A stretch of DNA of 64,000 bases from Lepiota brunneoincarnata. Lineage: Eukaryota > Basidiomycota > Agaricomycetes > Agaricales > Agaricaceae. Location: assembly GCA_023014365.1 (NCBI GenBank), contig JAEBUN010000029.1, positions 434,001-498,000 on the forward strand, in the 5' to 3' direction. The translations under genes were made by a program, and so were the position numbers. Below are positions 1-13,230 of this stretch, piece after piece. The stretch's first letter is position 1. The number at the start of each line of letters is the position of its first letter. Below the pieces are notes generated by a model. It saw only the letters and a program-made list of their open reading frames with translations, searched no databases and had not been told where the DNA came from.

Positions 1-3000
1 ATATTGGTCTGTAAGTCAATGACGACGCCACCCATTTCCCTTTGCACGTTTTCTAAACTGGCGCGTGCCGATTTGAAGCGTTTAAGATTGTCAGCAATCC
101 AAGCGTTAACGTGATCGGTTCTTCTCTTGACAATATCGGCTAGATGTGCTTCCAACCCCAGCACCCAGCTCCTTTCGTCCATGGCTTTTCTGACACCATA
201 TTGACTCCAAGATTTCTGGAGTCCTAGAAGTATTACTTCGCGATCGTCAGTGCGATGATCGGGTGCATGTTTTGTTAGGAATAGACGAAGGGGGGTATCG
301 TTATGATCCACAACGGAATTGTTGTCAAAGTTCTGGTATGAGCGGATTAGGAGTAGGATCATTCCCCAGGAGTGTATCACATGGACTTACTTTCAGGGGT
401 TCTAAATTGGGTTCGACCGCGGCCATCCCATACTCCAAAGCAATCGGAAGAACATCCAGGAGGGATTGAGCGCGATGGGCCGCGAGCGTCTCTGCCACGT
501 CATAATAAGTACAGAACGATCGCTCAATTAATGGTGAACTTACGGGACATGGCCCCCCAGTCATTGGTCTGGTTAAATAGGATTACCGTGAGGGGGTTTG
601 AAGAATGAGATAACTCGTACCTTCAGCTTTCCCATCAACGTTTTCAAGGTATGTAAAAACTCTCCAGCTGATGAGTGACTTATTTCCTGGGACATGAGAG
701 TCTTGCCAAGAGCGGCGAATAACGAGTAGAATTGGTGGGATTCAATGATAGGCCATGGAATGATGTTCAATTTTCCAGCGTGTAGTTTTGAAATAAAGTT
801 GGTTTCTTGTTCGGCCTGGACCATTTGCTGAAATGAAAGGCCGTGTAAAATGTTATTCCCAAGACATCAGGAATTGACTATACCTGGAATTTCGAAGAAA
901 ACCTGCAGCAAAATCGATCAGGAAAACAATCATTAGTCTCAAGTTGTGCACCGTACTCTCGAACAATCTCTCTTTGGTCAGATTCGACAACATCCTAGGG
1001 AAAAGCGTAAGAAAAGGAGTGTACGTTTGCCATTTGGTTACTATACCTTGATGATGACGACGAGGGTTGATCGGAAAAGGGAGGGGTTTGATGCTGGATC
1101 CAGGATAGTGGAGGACGCTTGGAATGATTGGAACAAATTGGTGATGTCCCGAGACAAGGCAAAATTGTTCCGAAAGAGCACCTGAAGACGGTCTCATATG
1201 TCTAGCTATTGCGGTGACAAGAAACCGGCTTACGAGATTGGATATCGCGGTGTTGAAGAGAACGAGGAGAGCATCTTCCTGAGGCGAGCGTTCGATACTG
1301 TGGACGCCTGAATGACATAAAAAAAAAAGTGAGATACATACGTAACTGTGAAGTGCAGAACATACCCTCGAAATCAAGAGCCACAAGAAGAGCTTCATCA
1401 GTCGGTGTGATCGACATCCACACGCCCTCTGGTTCCGATATTAGTCCCTGACAACAACCGCTAAAGCAGCGTACTCACCAGTTGTTCGCATCGCACTACC
1501 AGCAAATGAGGTGTCCATCAGGTGGTTGAGCGAATAGCTCTTTCCAACAGATTGTTCTCCTGGAAACAATGTGAATTGCGCTATAAGTGAATAAGCTGCA
1601 ATGGAAGACATACCCATTGACGAAACTACCTCTAACCGGCTTCGTCACGTCGTCGAGTCAGCGCAGTGAAACTGCTCCGCTAATGATCGCTCACCTTGTC
1701 CTACCATGTAGGATTGCAGAATCGATTCATACCATCCGAAAGAGAGAGTATCAACAATTTGCCGAAGTTCGGCCCCAAGCAGTGATCTCTCGTATTTGAC
1801 CGACGTGACACCATCCTTCAACGGTACGAAGCGATTCTCTCGAGCAACAGCGATATGTATGGGCAACAGACATAAAAGATCCACGAGCCACTGCCCAGCG
1901 GGAAATTGTGAGATAAATGTCATTCAAGCCACCTTTGAACGCCTGCGATGCTTCAGCTGAGGTCTTCGAGTCGACCATTGTAGCTGCCAGCTGCCCCCCC
2001 GTCGGCTTTTTCGTCTCCTCTTCAAAGGCCCTTATTAAGTCCGCAAAATAGGATGCGTATTTGCCATGCCCTTGATCTGAAACAAAGGTGATCCTTTTCG
2101 GTTCTCGATGAGTGGACGGCCCGAAGGTTTGTCGAGAGATGGCAGCAACGACTGGGAAGCGAGTCCAAACGTCTTTGAAGCAGTCGATCAAGCAATTGTT
2201 CACGCAATTCCGACCTCGAATTACGTCGGCACCAACTCTTTTCCCTTTCTCCCTGAACATATACTCCGACGATTTCTTCGAGATGTCTAGCGCTAGGGAC
2301 CTGCAGTATCCGGCTCTGTCGTTCATCATCATCAGATAAACGCTCTGACGATGGACAAATGAGGTAACAGCAACACTGCCATAATCCTCTGGTAGTGGGA
2401 TGGTTATCCCTCGTGTGGCGCCGAACGTCGCCCAATGATAGGCAACGAGATATCTTGCCTTGTTCTCTGGCCTATCCTCTTGAAAAGAGAAGCAACGCAC
2501 AAGCGCCATCCGGAGAAGACATCACAGCGACCGGCATTCGTGGGAGGGATATGGACGCCGGGCTATGTCATGATGTATGTTGGCGTCCAGTCTGCACCGT
2601 CGGTGACGAAAAGGAAAAACACACCGAAAACGCTGGCTGACAAGGGAATACACTCGCCCTTGCAGCTTCGAATCGACCAAGAAAACCTCTTCTGCACCCG
2701 CCACACAGCACATGTGCACAATCGTGACCGGCTCATCGTACCAGGACGATAGTTCAAATGGATTCGCTAAGTTCTGGAGTGAGATGAACTGTTCGTCGAT
2801 CATGAATACATGAAGGACAAGCTGTTAGAATTGCAATTAGCTAGGATGAAAGGAAGAGCGGCATGTAATATCACCTTCTGAGGTGCGCATAGCACCAGCA
2901 TTCTTTGAGTTTCATCGACCGCTACTAACATACTCTCTCCAATTTTTCCCTTTTGTATTTTACGTTTGTCGCGGCGATAGGCGATCGCTAGGGAAATCTG

Positions 3001-6000
3001 AAAAACATCTTCAAGGTAGCATCGGAAGCACCGGTCGCGTTTACTATCAATGATAATCAAAATCTTGTCTCTCGGAAGAACTTGGGCATGCCTGTTATGT
3101 GTACTCTTAGTGGATGTTCAGAGGTCCCTGTTAGGGGGGTGACTCACAATACGCGGTCTCGAAGTGAGATTATGAATGACGTGGAACGATTCTGATTGAT
3201 TAGCGGAGTAGGGATGAAGGAAGGATCGAGCTGAAGCTGATGACGATGATCGTCCAGAATCTCCAGCAGGTTAATCCGGTGCTCCACGCCTGGGGAAATA
3301 CGGATCTCTTGCTCAATCATTAGATTGAAAATATCTATGATAAAAGTAAAGTGATGAGTGTAAGACAAGACCACCGAAGCCACACACACTTACACGCTCC
3401 GCGAGCTGGGCAGTCAAACTCGGCCAGTGTAAAGATAGGAAGGCTATGAAGAACCACATCGGCAAGGAGTATCAGGCGAGGAGACGGGAAAATGCCCACT
3501 TTTCCCCAACATGCGAAGCAGTGTTGATTTGTTCAGCGAAACGGCACGCGGAAGCTGTTTGATGGTTGTGTCTGATAGCGTTGAGCCGTTCGTCCAACTC
3601 CTTCAAGGCAGTGTCTTGCTGTCTGCGGGAGGCAATTGGCATCAAGGCATCAAATGCCTTGACGAGCGCAGTCGAGAGATGCTTATAAGCGATACTCATC
3701 ACTTCACCGACGGGAAGCTCCAAAAGTGGATTCAAGCTAGTATATTGATCAGCGCAAGCCAGAAAGTCCGCTGCCGTGGACATTTCCAATCGCCGATCCA
3801 TTACTACCTTCAGATTAATGTCGCTGTCGTCGCTTTCGTAAGTCGGGAATGCCGAAAAGATGGAGGATATCGTGCTTTTGTTGCCGCCGAGTCTGTTGGG
3901 AACCCCTTTCTGGATGACGGATTTCACGAAATCGTCATTGTAATAGTCTGGAAAGTTCCTGTTTACGACTCTAACACAGATGATGCGTCGCATCTGTTCG
4001 TGAAATTCGGCAGGAAGTTTCGAGATTCTAGCCTTAAAATCCGACGTCACTTGGGGGTGAAGTCTCTCAACTTGAGCATTCTTCAGAGGGTCTTTCAACT
4101 CCTCTTTTGTACGAGTGTCAGCACACAAATCACCGTAACGCACATTGAACTACATACCATTGAGTCGGTGGAACTCTTCGCGACTGATGGTAAGCGGACC
4201 GGCGAAAGATGCTGGATCAAGGGTACTGAGATTCACACGTTAGCGGATAACATGATCAAAAGTAACGAACGAATAGAATCTTACGGATATTGCTCGAGGA
4301 TTTGGCTGATGAGAAACGAGAACAGTTGCTTTTCAATCGCCCGCACGTCCCCCTGAGGTTCCCCACGCCATTGAGCTCTCGCATCCAATTTCTGTCTTTC
4401 AGACTCCTTGGATATCTCTTTTTGGCGGTTCACCCATTCACGACAAACCTCCGGATAGCGACGATCCAGCCCATGCGCAATGAGAGTTTCGATGGCTTGG
4501 GTAGTAAGAAGGCAGTTGATTTTGACAATCGAGGATGTCCTTATTACAATGATGGTCACTTTAAAGCACGCTTGTGGAAAACTCATACTTACAGCACCTG
4601 TCTGAGCCTTACAGATGTGAAAAATTCACGGACCAATCTTTTTTCAGTTCTTGGAGGTACAAATCGCGCCGAGAGAAACGCTTGGCCGGTCTCGCCAGCC
4701 ATTAAGCACGGGGAGAGCGGTATGCCGTCGGGAGAATAGTCAAGAGTGACCATGAGTTTCGAGAGGACCTTTACAGAAAGCCAATTAGAAGACACGAGGG
4801 GCAACCAAGGGGCATAGGAACGTACCGAAAAACCCTGGCGAGGAACTACATTTTCCTCCTGTTCATTGGTGGTTGTGATTTCAAAGGTGTAGAGTCTTTC
4901 CTGACCCATACCAGCAAAATCCAAGGCGGAACCTGGGCTTGACTCCGGCTCCCGATTATCCCAGACAAATGCTTCACTCTGAGCAGGGGACATCAAGCAC
5001 CAGATTTGGTCGCATATCTTGGTGAGATAACTGATGGGACCTTCAGCAAATGTTTTCTCCGATAGAGGACCTATACATACCGTATAAAGGTTATACGATT
5101 TCGTCGAGGCCCTGACGGAGCATCATCCATCCATGTGGTGTCCTGCGGCCAATACACGACATATAAGATGTCCGACACTTTGGGGTCCCTGACAATGTAT
5201 ATCCCCGATCGAAGTACCGGCCCCGTGGAATCATCCTCAGATTTTGTAAGCATGAGTTCGCTATCCTAAAGCGTTAACGCAAAGATCCTGTCAAGGTGGC
5301 AGATATTCCCTTACACTCGGGCATCAATGATTTTCAAGGAGCGAAAAAAGCGAATTATTTCGCTTTTGTCACCGTAAACACCAATCGGGCGCACAGAAAT
5401 TGTGTCGAGCGCGTTAAAGTCGACTTTGGTTAGAGCGGTATAGGCCCCGGGATATAAGCTGTCGATGAGGCTCCTGAGTCCCTCTTGGGAAATAAGGACC
5501 TTGTCGACTTGAAGGATGAAAATAAGGGATGAGAGAGAAGGAAAGGGGCGATTTTTCAGATTGACGAACCTAATCCTCCGCTTCCTCTCTCAGTTATCAG
5601 GTCGAGAACACGAAAGAAGCCAGGAATCTCATTGATAAGGTCTAATTCATCGCTGTTCACATCTTGTGTTTCGGGTGGTAAGAGGACCTCCGAGAAGTCC
5701 GGTTCCGACATCTCGTCATCGTCATCGTCATCGGGCTTGTCAGTTCCTTCGCGAGGAAGGGAATCTCGCAAATGTTTAGCCTGATCATGCAGGGTTAAAT
5801 GTGAGTGACCTCGAGGAGAAGATTCACGTACCGCTCCACTGTCATATCCCTGATCACGGCTTCCAGCATTTATGACAGAATCTGGGCGGGCTGTGCATAC
5901 GCTGATTCTAGCTGATGATCATGGGCGAAGCGGAAAGGGGGCACGCACCAGAGGTGGATGGGGTTCCCTCCGCCATAACGAAGCTGACCTTGGATGTGGC

Positions 6001-6390
6001 ACTTGACCGCCATTTAGCGTCTTGTCCGCTTTGTGACTTGTTCACAGACATTCTAGAGAAAGAAAGCTTGCGAAGCAGACTGCCGACACCACGGAAGGGA
6101 GCCTTCTTGGCCTTACCCTCAGGACTCCGATGGACCTCGGTCCCTGGGCTTTGTCCCTCGCGAGGATCATTGCTCCAAGTAGAAATTGGGTTGGCTTCTT
6201 CCACTGTTTGAAGCGGGGCACGAGAACGATGATTAGTCTGACCGCCACTGGCGTTGAGATTAGGGCTTTCTGGGAACATTGCATATGAAGGGGCAACGGC
6301 TGATGCGAAGGCTTTATACTTATGCGTGGGATGAATTGACATGTGTTTGTGCTTCGAATACGTATCTTGAACAGCACTTGAAGCGCTCAT
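1..6390 (-). CDS. Very large VLIG-type GTPase, intron-rich, 3' end beyond the window
   Basis: Member of the fungal very-large-GTPase group (VLIG-type G domain, related to animal interferon-induced GVIN proteins). The presumed start is at 6390; coding still runs at base 1, so the C-terminus is missing. Order of parts: a low-complexity Ser/Pro N-terminus (6390-5908); an acidic Asp run (about 5720); several unrecognised exons (5250-3470); a region with propeller-like short repeats (2800-2520); a conserved block including ALDISKKSSEYMF (2300-2250); then the G domain. In the G domain the P-loop GEQSVGKS is at 1560-1537, TTEGVWMS follows across an intron (about 1470-1415) and the G3-like DFEG lies at about 1377-1366, followed by HSIERSPQEDALL. 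At least ten introns split it. Exons downstream of the G domain (260-1) read as a long charged, coiled-coil-like stretch. The function of the fungal members is not established; cytosolic GTP hydrolysis is inferred from the motifs. Family call is firm, exact exon borders are not. Confidence 0.8.
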
Positions 6391-7476
6391 TAGCAGTTGA
6401 TCACTAGGCAGATGTACAGCGTCCCTGAGGCCGTGCCTTGGATGTCAGCCGGAGTGTTCGCTGACGCCGTATACATACAAAAAACCAGGTGCTATCCCAG
6501 CCAGAAGCGTTCGCAAATAAGGCCTCTGGCTCACAGAGATAGGGAATTCTTCGAGTCATTTTAGCACGGGCATGATGGCATCCTTTAAGCTTCTGTCATC
6601 TCTAAGCTGATACTCCGCATCGAGCTGTCAGCTCGGCTGTTTCAACCTTGCATGCAGAAGTATTTCGAGCGTGATGGTAGCCGCTGCATGCGAAGAGGGA
6701 GATAAGACTATTCAAAGGTCAGCCCCAGAGTACGACGATAAAAACGAGGGAGGGGGTTGTTGCACAGAATCGTCAAATGTCGGGTGAGGACTGAACGGGA
6801 ACTGTCTGAGTAGCGGAAATGTCACCACGTGCGTGACCGTCGACCGCCACCAGCAGTGCCCCTCCACTAAGCTGGTACATAGATGGATTAGCGGCTATGT
6901 CAGCTACCACATGTATTTGATTTGATTAATGAAAGGACAGGAACTTGACATGCAACGAAATGGGAGTCAGAGGGGGATCGCGATTCATCGTCCATTTAAA
7001 GATCGGGGTAGTTATCTCAATGACCCTCACAGGATGCAGGGAGGCGGGTTCACTGGGGGTATTATACCCATGCTACAGGGAGCTTTGCACCATCCATCGA
7101 TCTGGCCAGGCAAGCGATGAACATGTGACAACATGGCAGCACATACTGATATTGAGGCGCCTAGAACGGGGCGTTTTAAAAACACATTGGTTCTCTCTCC
7201 ATCCTCAAAGCCTATCCGAACACCGCACACCACTGTGCTCTGTTATGATTGGATCCCGAGAAGACCTATCACGAGTGTTATCGTGGGGGGCGAAGGAAGT
7301 GAAAGAGTGATAAACAGCACATTCATAATCAATCAATGAATGGCGTGCCCTGCCCTGATCAAATGTCAGATTACAATCACGCAAGAACCGCCCAAACATG
7401 ATCTGTCCGTCTTGGGTTTGCAACATTCTAGCGCTCAAGCGCTTAACTGTCCTATTTGATAGACTCCCATCATCAC
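6391..7476. other. Intergenic between divergent genes
   Basis: No supported gene. It separates the minus-strand VLIG gene from the plus-strand acyltransferase pseudogene, so it presumably holds both promoters. Open frames here are short, lack splice-consistent neighbours and have no recognisable domain. No tRNA or repeat was seen. Confidence 0.5.
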
Positions 7477-8808
7477 ATGAAAAACAGAAATGCCTACTCA
7501 CCCCTCTTACATCTCCTTACGCAGGGCATCGTCTTTCTAACATTGATCCTCCCACCCTCCTTCCCCACCACTTTACATCATCTGTTCTTCATACCCATAG
7601 CCGCCATCGTCTATTACATTGCATTCCGTTCATCCACCGGTGATATAACAACGGATTTCGGCCTCGGCCCAGCAGTAATATCACAGGGTGTAATCGCGCT
7701 CGACCTTGTTTCTCCACGATCCTAGGACGCTGAGACGGAAGAGACATGAAGGGAGCGGGATCAGGGCAAAGGAGACGACGAAAACCTCCGACATACGGAA
7801 CGGGCTACCCGAAACACGTGGAGAACCCAGACCCACTGCGTCGACTGGGCACTCTCACTTCTCGTCAACGCACGTGGCTATGGCTGATCATTTGAGCCAC
7901 CTCCAGGCGTCCTCCCACCTGCCCACCCTCCATCACCCAGACGCATCTTATTCTTGGACAACTTTCCCAGGTCGCGATATGCGGGTTGTTAGAGTTTGTC
8001 TGTTATATTCTGAACGTTGCCAACCCTGCAATGCATCTTGTGCACGGAATTTGGGGTTCAGGCACACCCTTGCGATGGAGAATGGCGGCAGTGCTGGGAG
8101 CTGAAGCGGCAGTATATGCGAGAATCAATACGATGTACTGTGCGAGTGCGATAGTCACTGTTGCCACCAGCATTTCGAGACCTCAGGCCTGACCAAATCT
8201 ATTCGGGAGTCTATGGAACGCTTGGAGTGTTAGCGGTTTCTGGAGGTGAACTTGTCATAATCAATTCCCCCCCCTTTCTCGTGTTGATACCATACCTTTC
8301 TCAGTCGCGTTTGGCATCAACTAACACAAAGGGTGAGTCACAAAGCGGACCTCTGCAGGCCGTGGTATCCACTGACACATTATCGAAGCCACTTTGTTCA
8401 ATCACCAACAGCATCATCCCACGAAACGACAGCCCAACCACCATTCACGACCTCATCCGCCTGTTCACCCTTTTCCTCGTCTCTGGTACCATCCATAGCG
8501 CAGGAGAATATATGATGCTGAACGAATTCAGGCTTGACTCCCTGTTATTCTTCACGCTCCAAACTCTCGTGATCATTTTCGAAAGACATGTCCTTTTCCG
8601 GATTCTCAGCAATCCCAAACACCCGAACTACACAGAGAAGCTCCTTGGATTTGTATACGTGTTGGGGTGGTTCACATGGATTGGACCGTTGTTCGTGGAT
8701 CCCATGATCAAAGGAGGGATGTTTGAAGAGGAAAAAGGAAACCTCGGATATATTGTCATCCACTCTGTGTTACCGAAGCTAGGGCTCTGGCATGGGACTG
8801 GCCAGTGA
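7477..8808 (+). pseudogene. Wax-synthase-like membrane acyltransferase (MBOAT_2 type), nonsense-broken
   Basis: Resembles the basidiomycete wax-synthase/MBOAT_2 family: multi-pass membrane O-acyltransferases, several of which sit in secondary-metabolite clusters. The ATG at 7477 opens hydrophobic segments (LLTQGIVFLTLILPPSF, then FIPIAAIVYYIAF). The middle gives a helix around 7990-8060 and a block ending in SISRP. The family's FWxRxWHQ-type motif is recovered across an intron (donor about 8224, acceptor about 8306). The C-terminal part has the HSAGEYMML motif around the expected active-site His (about 8495-8520) and a WFTWIGPLFVDPM helix, ending at 8808. In the frame linking SISRP to the FW motif, codon 8190-8192 is TGA, where relatives usually have a Trp-containing stretch. 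The exon path between 7706 and 7850 is also unclear. Most likely a recent pseudogene; an unusual intron over the TGA is the alternative. No biosynthetic partners lie nearby. Confidence 0.6.
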
Positions 8809-9300
8809 TACTCGCTGTAGGCCCGGGTGGTGGTTATCAAGCAGGGAACATGGATTACTGACAACTCGGCATGCACACTGCCAAAAACCTGAGATGGATC
8901 TCGTGACACTGGCATGTAACCTAAAATTTGTTGGTATGATGTGCTAATGGAAGGAGACGTCGAAGGAGCATTCGATACAGAAACAGACACCGAGTTGTTG
9001 TGGGTTGGGAATGGTACACACCACGTGGCTATGGTAATTTCCGCCCTGGTAGACTCACTTAATGATGTTCAGTGTCATGTTAAGGGTGTAAATGAGTGGA
9101 TTGTGGTTATATCCTGCTCCGTTCAGTGGGAAAACAAGAACTAGTGTTCATTCGGTGACATTAGACATCACAATGCTCTAATAGACATTCCATGGACGTA
9201 GATACCCACTAAATCGACACTCTATTTTCTCCTAATTGACCAGAAAATCTCAACACATTGCAGCTTGTCCCAGTCGCAGGGCGTTCTAAACCTCTTCATC
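8809..9300. other. Intergenic, convergent gene ends
   Basis: Lies between the 3' end of the plus-strand acyltransferase pseudogene and the 3' end of the minus-strand F-box gene. It should contain both polyadenylation regions. Nothing else is recognisable. Confidence 0.5.
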
Positions 9301-10743
9301 TCAACTTCCTTCCAAAATCTCCAGTTGGAACCCATTACGAACCATCGCATCCAGCTCGTCCTGCACTTCTGGCACCCAATCTACCCTCTCATCGCCGAAA
9401 TCAATGCTTAAAGAGGAGCCCGATCCAGTGAACCTTCCCTTGCAAATCTCCAAAATCAGGTGGGAGAAGTCCGTGTCAAATACAAAGGGTGAAGAATACG
9501 ATCCACCACCCCCACAGTGATAGATACCCAGAGCCGTGAGAAAAGGAAGATACTCCATCCTGCCACCATCGCCGACACGACCCAGCGCCCGGAGGACCCT
9601 GTGTACAGTGGTCCTATTGCATATTTCCAGACGAAGCTCCTGGACAGAGCTAGTTTGACTGAAGACAGTTTGAATTAATGGAAGCGTCCAGTCAGAAACA
9701 CCGCGGAAACGAAGGATATGCAAGGTATCCGGAAGATTGGCGAACAACGTCCGAGCAGAAAGCTCATTCTCAATCTCTTGGTCACACTGGTCCCAAGTGA
9801 GTTCGTACAGGGCAGGTAGCTGGACGTGTTGAAGCGTTGCTAGACACCACGCGCTCCTGTAGAACGACCAGTGGAAGGTTTCTAGGTGGTTGAAGGTGAC
9901 GACGTTGGAAAAGTAAGATTCGGGTGGTTGGCCATTCCCATTATGAGGATGTGTTGCTTTGAACGAGATGAGGTTAGGACATTGAGTGAGCATCCTGGCG
10001 GAACTATCGACAGGGATTCCGTGAAATACGAGGTTGGTTATTGACGACCAGCAGAGTGAAACTTTGCGATTCGCATACTGTAGCTCGACTGTATGCAGCC
10101 GAGGGAGAGATTCAAGGGAAAGATTGCCATGGGGGATATATACTGATATGCGTTCAAGTTGTGAAAAGCTTGCTGAAATGAAGCGAAACCAGTGCCCTGG
10201 GGTATTCCATAGCGCAAGGGCTCGGATCTTCCTGGAATAATCTGGGTTGAAGAGCACGGCCTGAAATGGTAAGAACTCATTCTGGAAGATGGGACGGTCG
10301 TCGGCATCCAACCGAACGTGGAGATCAAACGGAAGTTCGCGGACATTCTTCAGATAGAGTTCGAGGATGTTGGAAATCCGACCCGTTCTTCCCCGGCGAG
10401 TGCGAATGTACATACTTGTCCATAAGCAGGGCGTTGACCATGCGACCTGGCGCCAATGTGACGAGACATGGCCGAGAGTCAAAACCCAGGAATAGGGGGG
10501 ATAAACAGACAACGGGGGGCGACGGGGCGGGGCTGTGTATTTAAAAATGAGTGAGAGTAGCTCCGGCGGAAGGACTCGGGTCGACGCCCGTACATTGTTG
10601 AGTCTTCGCAACAATGTCGTGCATTTCGTTTGTAGTTGAAGCGTCGAGTCCTCTATTCGAGACACCCCTCTTTCGGGGGCATCGACCTCGTCTTGAACCT
10701 CGTGAGCTGGCATGGGCAGAAGGCAAGGGGTGGGCTGAATCAC
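9301..10743 (-). CDS. F-box protein, 480 aa
   Basis: A single uninterrupted 480-codon frame. After about 50 residues (a short helix with a cluster of Cys/Leu) comes the F-box core LPPELLSLIFKYTAP, then VSSHWRQVAWSTPCLW, the usual F-box tail in mushrooms. The remainder (residues about 110-480) is a degenerate leucine-rich-repeat-like region with recurring L..L.L.... patterns, the likely substrate-binding part. By family knowledge such proteins bind Skp1 and act as SCF ubiquitin-ligase adaptors in cytosol or nucleus; they form large, fast-evolving families in Agaricomycetes, so the substrate cannot be inferred. The ATG at 10743 gives the full frame. A later start at residue 11 (MPAHEVQDE...) is possible. 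No introns, which is unusual beside its neighbours. Confidence 0.85.
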   Translation of the reverse strand: MIQPTPCLLPMPAHEVQDEVDAPERGVSRIEDSTLQLQTKCTTLLRRLNNVRASTRVLPPELLSLIFKYTAPPRRPPLSVYPPYSWVLTLGHVSSHWRQVAWSTPCLWTSMYIRTRRGRTGRISNILELYLKNVRELPFDLHVRLDADDRPIFQNEFLPFQAVLFNPDYSRKIRALALWNTPGHWFRFISASFSQLERISVYIPHGNLSLESLPRLHTVELQYANRKVSLCWSSITNLVFHGIPVDSSARMLTQCPNLISFKATHPHNGNGQPPESYFSNVVTFNHLETFHWSFYRSAWCLATLQHVQLPALYELTWDQCDQEIENELSARTLFANLPDTLHILRFRGVSDWTLPLIQTVFSQTSSVQELRLEICNRTTVHRVLRALGRVGDGGRMEYLPFLTALGIYHCGGGGSYSSPFVFDTDFSHLILEICKGRFTGSGSSLSIDFGDERVDWVPEVQDELDAMVRNGFQLEILEGS

Positions 10744-13230
10744 GCAACGTGACTATGTGGTTGAGAGCGGACACGTGACAGTGTCACACCACTCGTAAGG
10801 TTGGTGCACGAAATTTTTACTTTGTACGTAAAGTACATACCCTCCCTCCGTCGCTTGCCAACCTTCGCGTGTATACCACACAATATCTAGCATCCTTTTC
10901 AAACACACCCACCCAGACCCTTGTTATGTCTTTACTTCCCTCACCTCCCCACTACCGGACTCGATACAGGTGCAGTCGAGATGCGCACGATTCCGGAAGG
11001 ACCCGACCGTGCTTCCTCCTCGGCTTCACCACCCAGGGTCAACGAGGCTTGAAGAAAACCCTGTCCCTCTCCCCCAGCCTACACAGTATCGACTTCTGTT
11101 ATTCTACATCACTGGTAATTTATAATATATAATTTATGTTACCTGGACCCTCACAGTGCAAGAAATTGATTCCTGTCGCTTGAACCTTTAATTACCAAAC
11201 GATTAAGGCGGGGTTCGTCACAGCAAAACCCTCGAGCTGGAGTGCAGAATGTCATGTAACTCGTAGAAGGATGCAAGTAGGCTAGCAATGCAGGCATAAC
11301 GCACCAGATACCGCCGTCCGGACACATTGAGAATCAGCGAGTGGAACATGAGGGGGATTTGGTTACGATTCCTTGGGCACGTGGCCAGGTGGTAAGCGAT
11401 TAAAGCAAATACACAGAACGAGGCTGGGGGTTCAGCCTTTCCAGAGCAACACTGCCCCACTCCCTCTTTAGGCGACAACGTCTTGCCAGGGCCCGACAAC
11501 CATGGACCTCGAATATTGGCAGAGCTATAGGATTATTTGTGAGTGCCAAGTATTCTTAGCTGACTGAATTTTTTCCACTCGTTATATCCCCAAGGGTTGA
11601 TAGACTGAGGGGTGGTATCATATCTGGATGCCGCACTCGTGAGCCATCCAAAATATTCGTAGTAATTTCCATCACCGCGGAGAGTCCGTCTTGGTCACAA
11701 ACGTATCTCGTGGTGTGTCAGTTTTCGGGGAGCGCTTGCTTTTGGTGGCCTACGAACCAGGCCCGGGATTTGTCGAACCTCTAGCAGGGGTCACACCTTC
11801 AACAGGGCTCGCTTCGAAAGCCAAACCTATACCCGCCGTTGAATAAAAAAATACACATGGTGAACGGAGGATAGGAGTGATGACCTCCCACGGCAGCCTT
11901 GACGAGAGTATTGTTGTGGTACCTTGAGAATTACTCGTTATGCTGCGACGGACTGGCTTGCCTGAAATAGCTATCGGATATAGTAGTTTGGGAACGAACT
12001 TGACTGAACTGATGTCGCCAAGATAAATACCGGCCCCGCTGATCGGGGTACTACCCACTAGCGATAGTTTCCGTTGCATGACATTGTCTGACTTGCCTTG
12101 CAAAGTTAGGGACAATACTCCGCTTTCCATTACTGTGCGAGACACTTATTGAAGCAAAGGATGATATTATGATAATGGAGTTCCACCTATTGTTCTTGTT
12201 GTACACCTGTGTACGAGCGCCCGGCCGGGGTTTGCTGTCAAGTCTCGGCATCCAAACCGGGGAATATTCCAGGGAGACGTGAGTGCTGGGGTTTCCGGAA
12301 GCCAGAAGGCCAGGAGCCTGAGTAGACCCGATGTGGAGGAGGATTCTAAAGGGCCTAGAAGTGATGTAGAAGCAAAGAGAACCGCTACTGTGGGGGACAT
12401 CGGAATCAGGTTATTCAATAAGTAGTGCAAGGGTGGTAGTAACTCTTGACCGGTGATTGGCAGGCAGTGCAGATAGAGTATCAGTTGAGACGTGAAGAAA
12501 CCACAGAGTGTCGTAAGTAGGGGTGGTTGCCGTGGTGCCAGGATCGAGACCGTGGTACACTGAAGTAAGTCATTCGGAGGGAAACCTGCCTGGCTTCGGA
12601 CCGTCCTAAAGAAGGGTGGAAGCTTTAATTACGTGCGGGACTGAACGCCGAGACACCCGGTTGGAATGGCTCAACACACTGAGTTGGTGACGTTGTAGGA
12701 TAGTTTGTGAAGTGGGCGGTGGGGTGCGGACACTATTACAGTAGCAGTGGAGACCGCAAAGTGCTATCAACGCCCACCGAGTTGACAAGGGGGTATTTCG
12801 GCGTCAGGGTTGCCTCACTCAGGTCTCGGTACGTTATCCCCATATGTCAAAGTTGCCATTGATGGGAACTTTGAGAGCGGGGGAGCGAAGTCCCGCGAGT
12901 GGAAGCGAACAAGGAACCGATAGTGGGGTAGCGCAGGGATTACACATCTATGTAGCGCTTGTGGAACGAGTGAACGAAAGAGCGACGGAAGGGACTCGGG
13001 GAATGGCGAGGTGCTGTTGACTGATGTTTGTGCCGGGATGTACCGAGGAAAGTCTGGACTTTTGGCCTGGTCTGGACTGTCGGGGATGGGACCTCGTCAG
13101 CGTTGACAGCGTGCCTCAGCAATAGAGTCAGGTTAGATTGCGTACCTCATCAGTGGCTTCTTGTCCGAGTTGTGCGCATAAATTTCCCCATTCCACGGGT
13201 ATCACTCCTCCCAAGACCTCCCTCCATTCC
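10744..13230. other. Long intergenic region, no supported gene
   Basis: Nothing with a recognisable domain. 10800-10900 is a plausible promoter region for the minus-strand F-box gene, and 11115-11150 is a short AT-rich run. Minus-strand frames at 11218-11499, 11750-12145 and 12167-12430 (about 90-130 codons) could be pieces of a decayed gene, but I could not join them with convincing splice sites and recognise none of them. Confidence 0.4.

Noticed and set aside
853..1398. 181-codon minus-strand frame
   Set aside because: It runs through three introns of the VLIG gene; the true exons in this stretch use other frames and match the G-domain motifs.
10869..11132. Possible small gene MYTTQYLASF...
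   Set aside because: Unusual composition, no intron or neighbour support, no recognisable motif.
11218..12430. Set of minus-strand frames that might be one gene
   Set aside because: Could not be joined with plausible splice sites; no family recognised.
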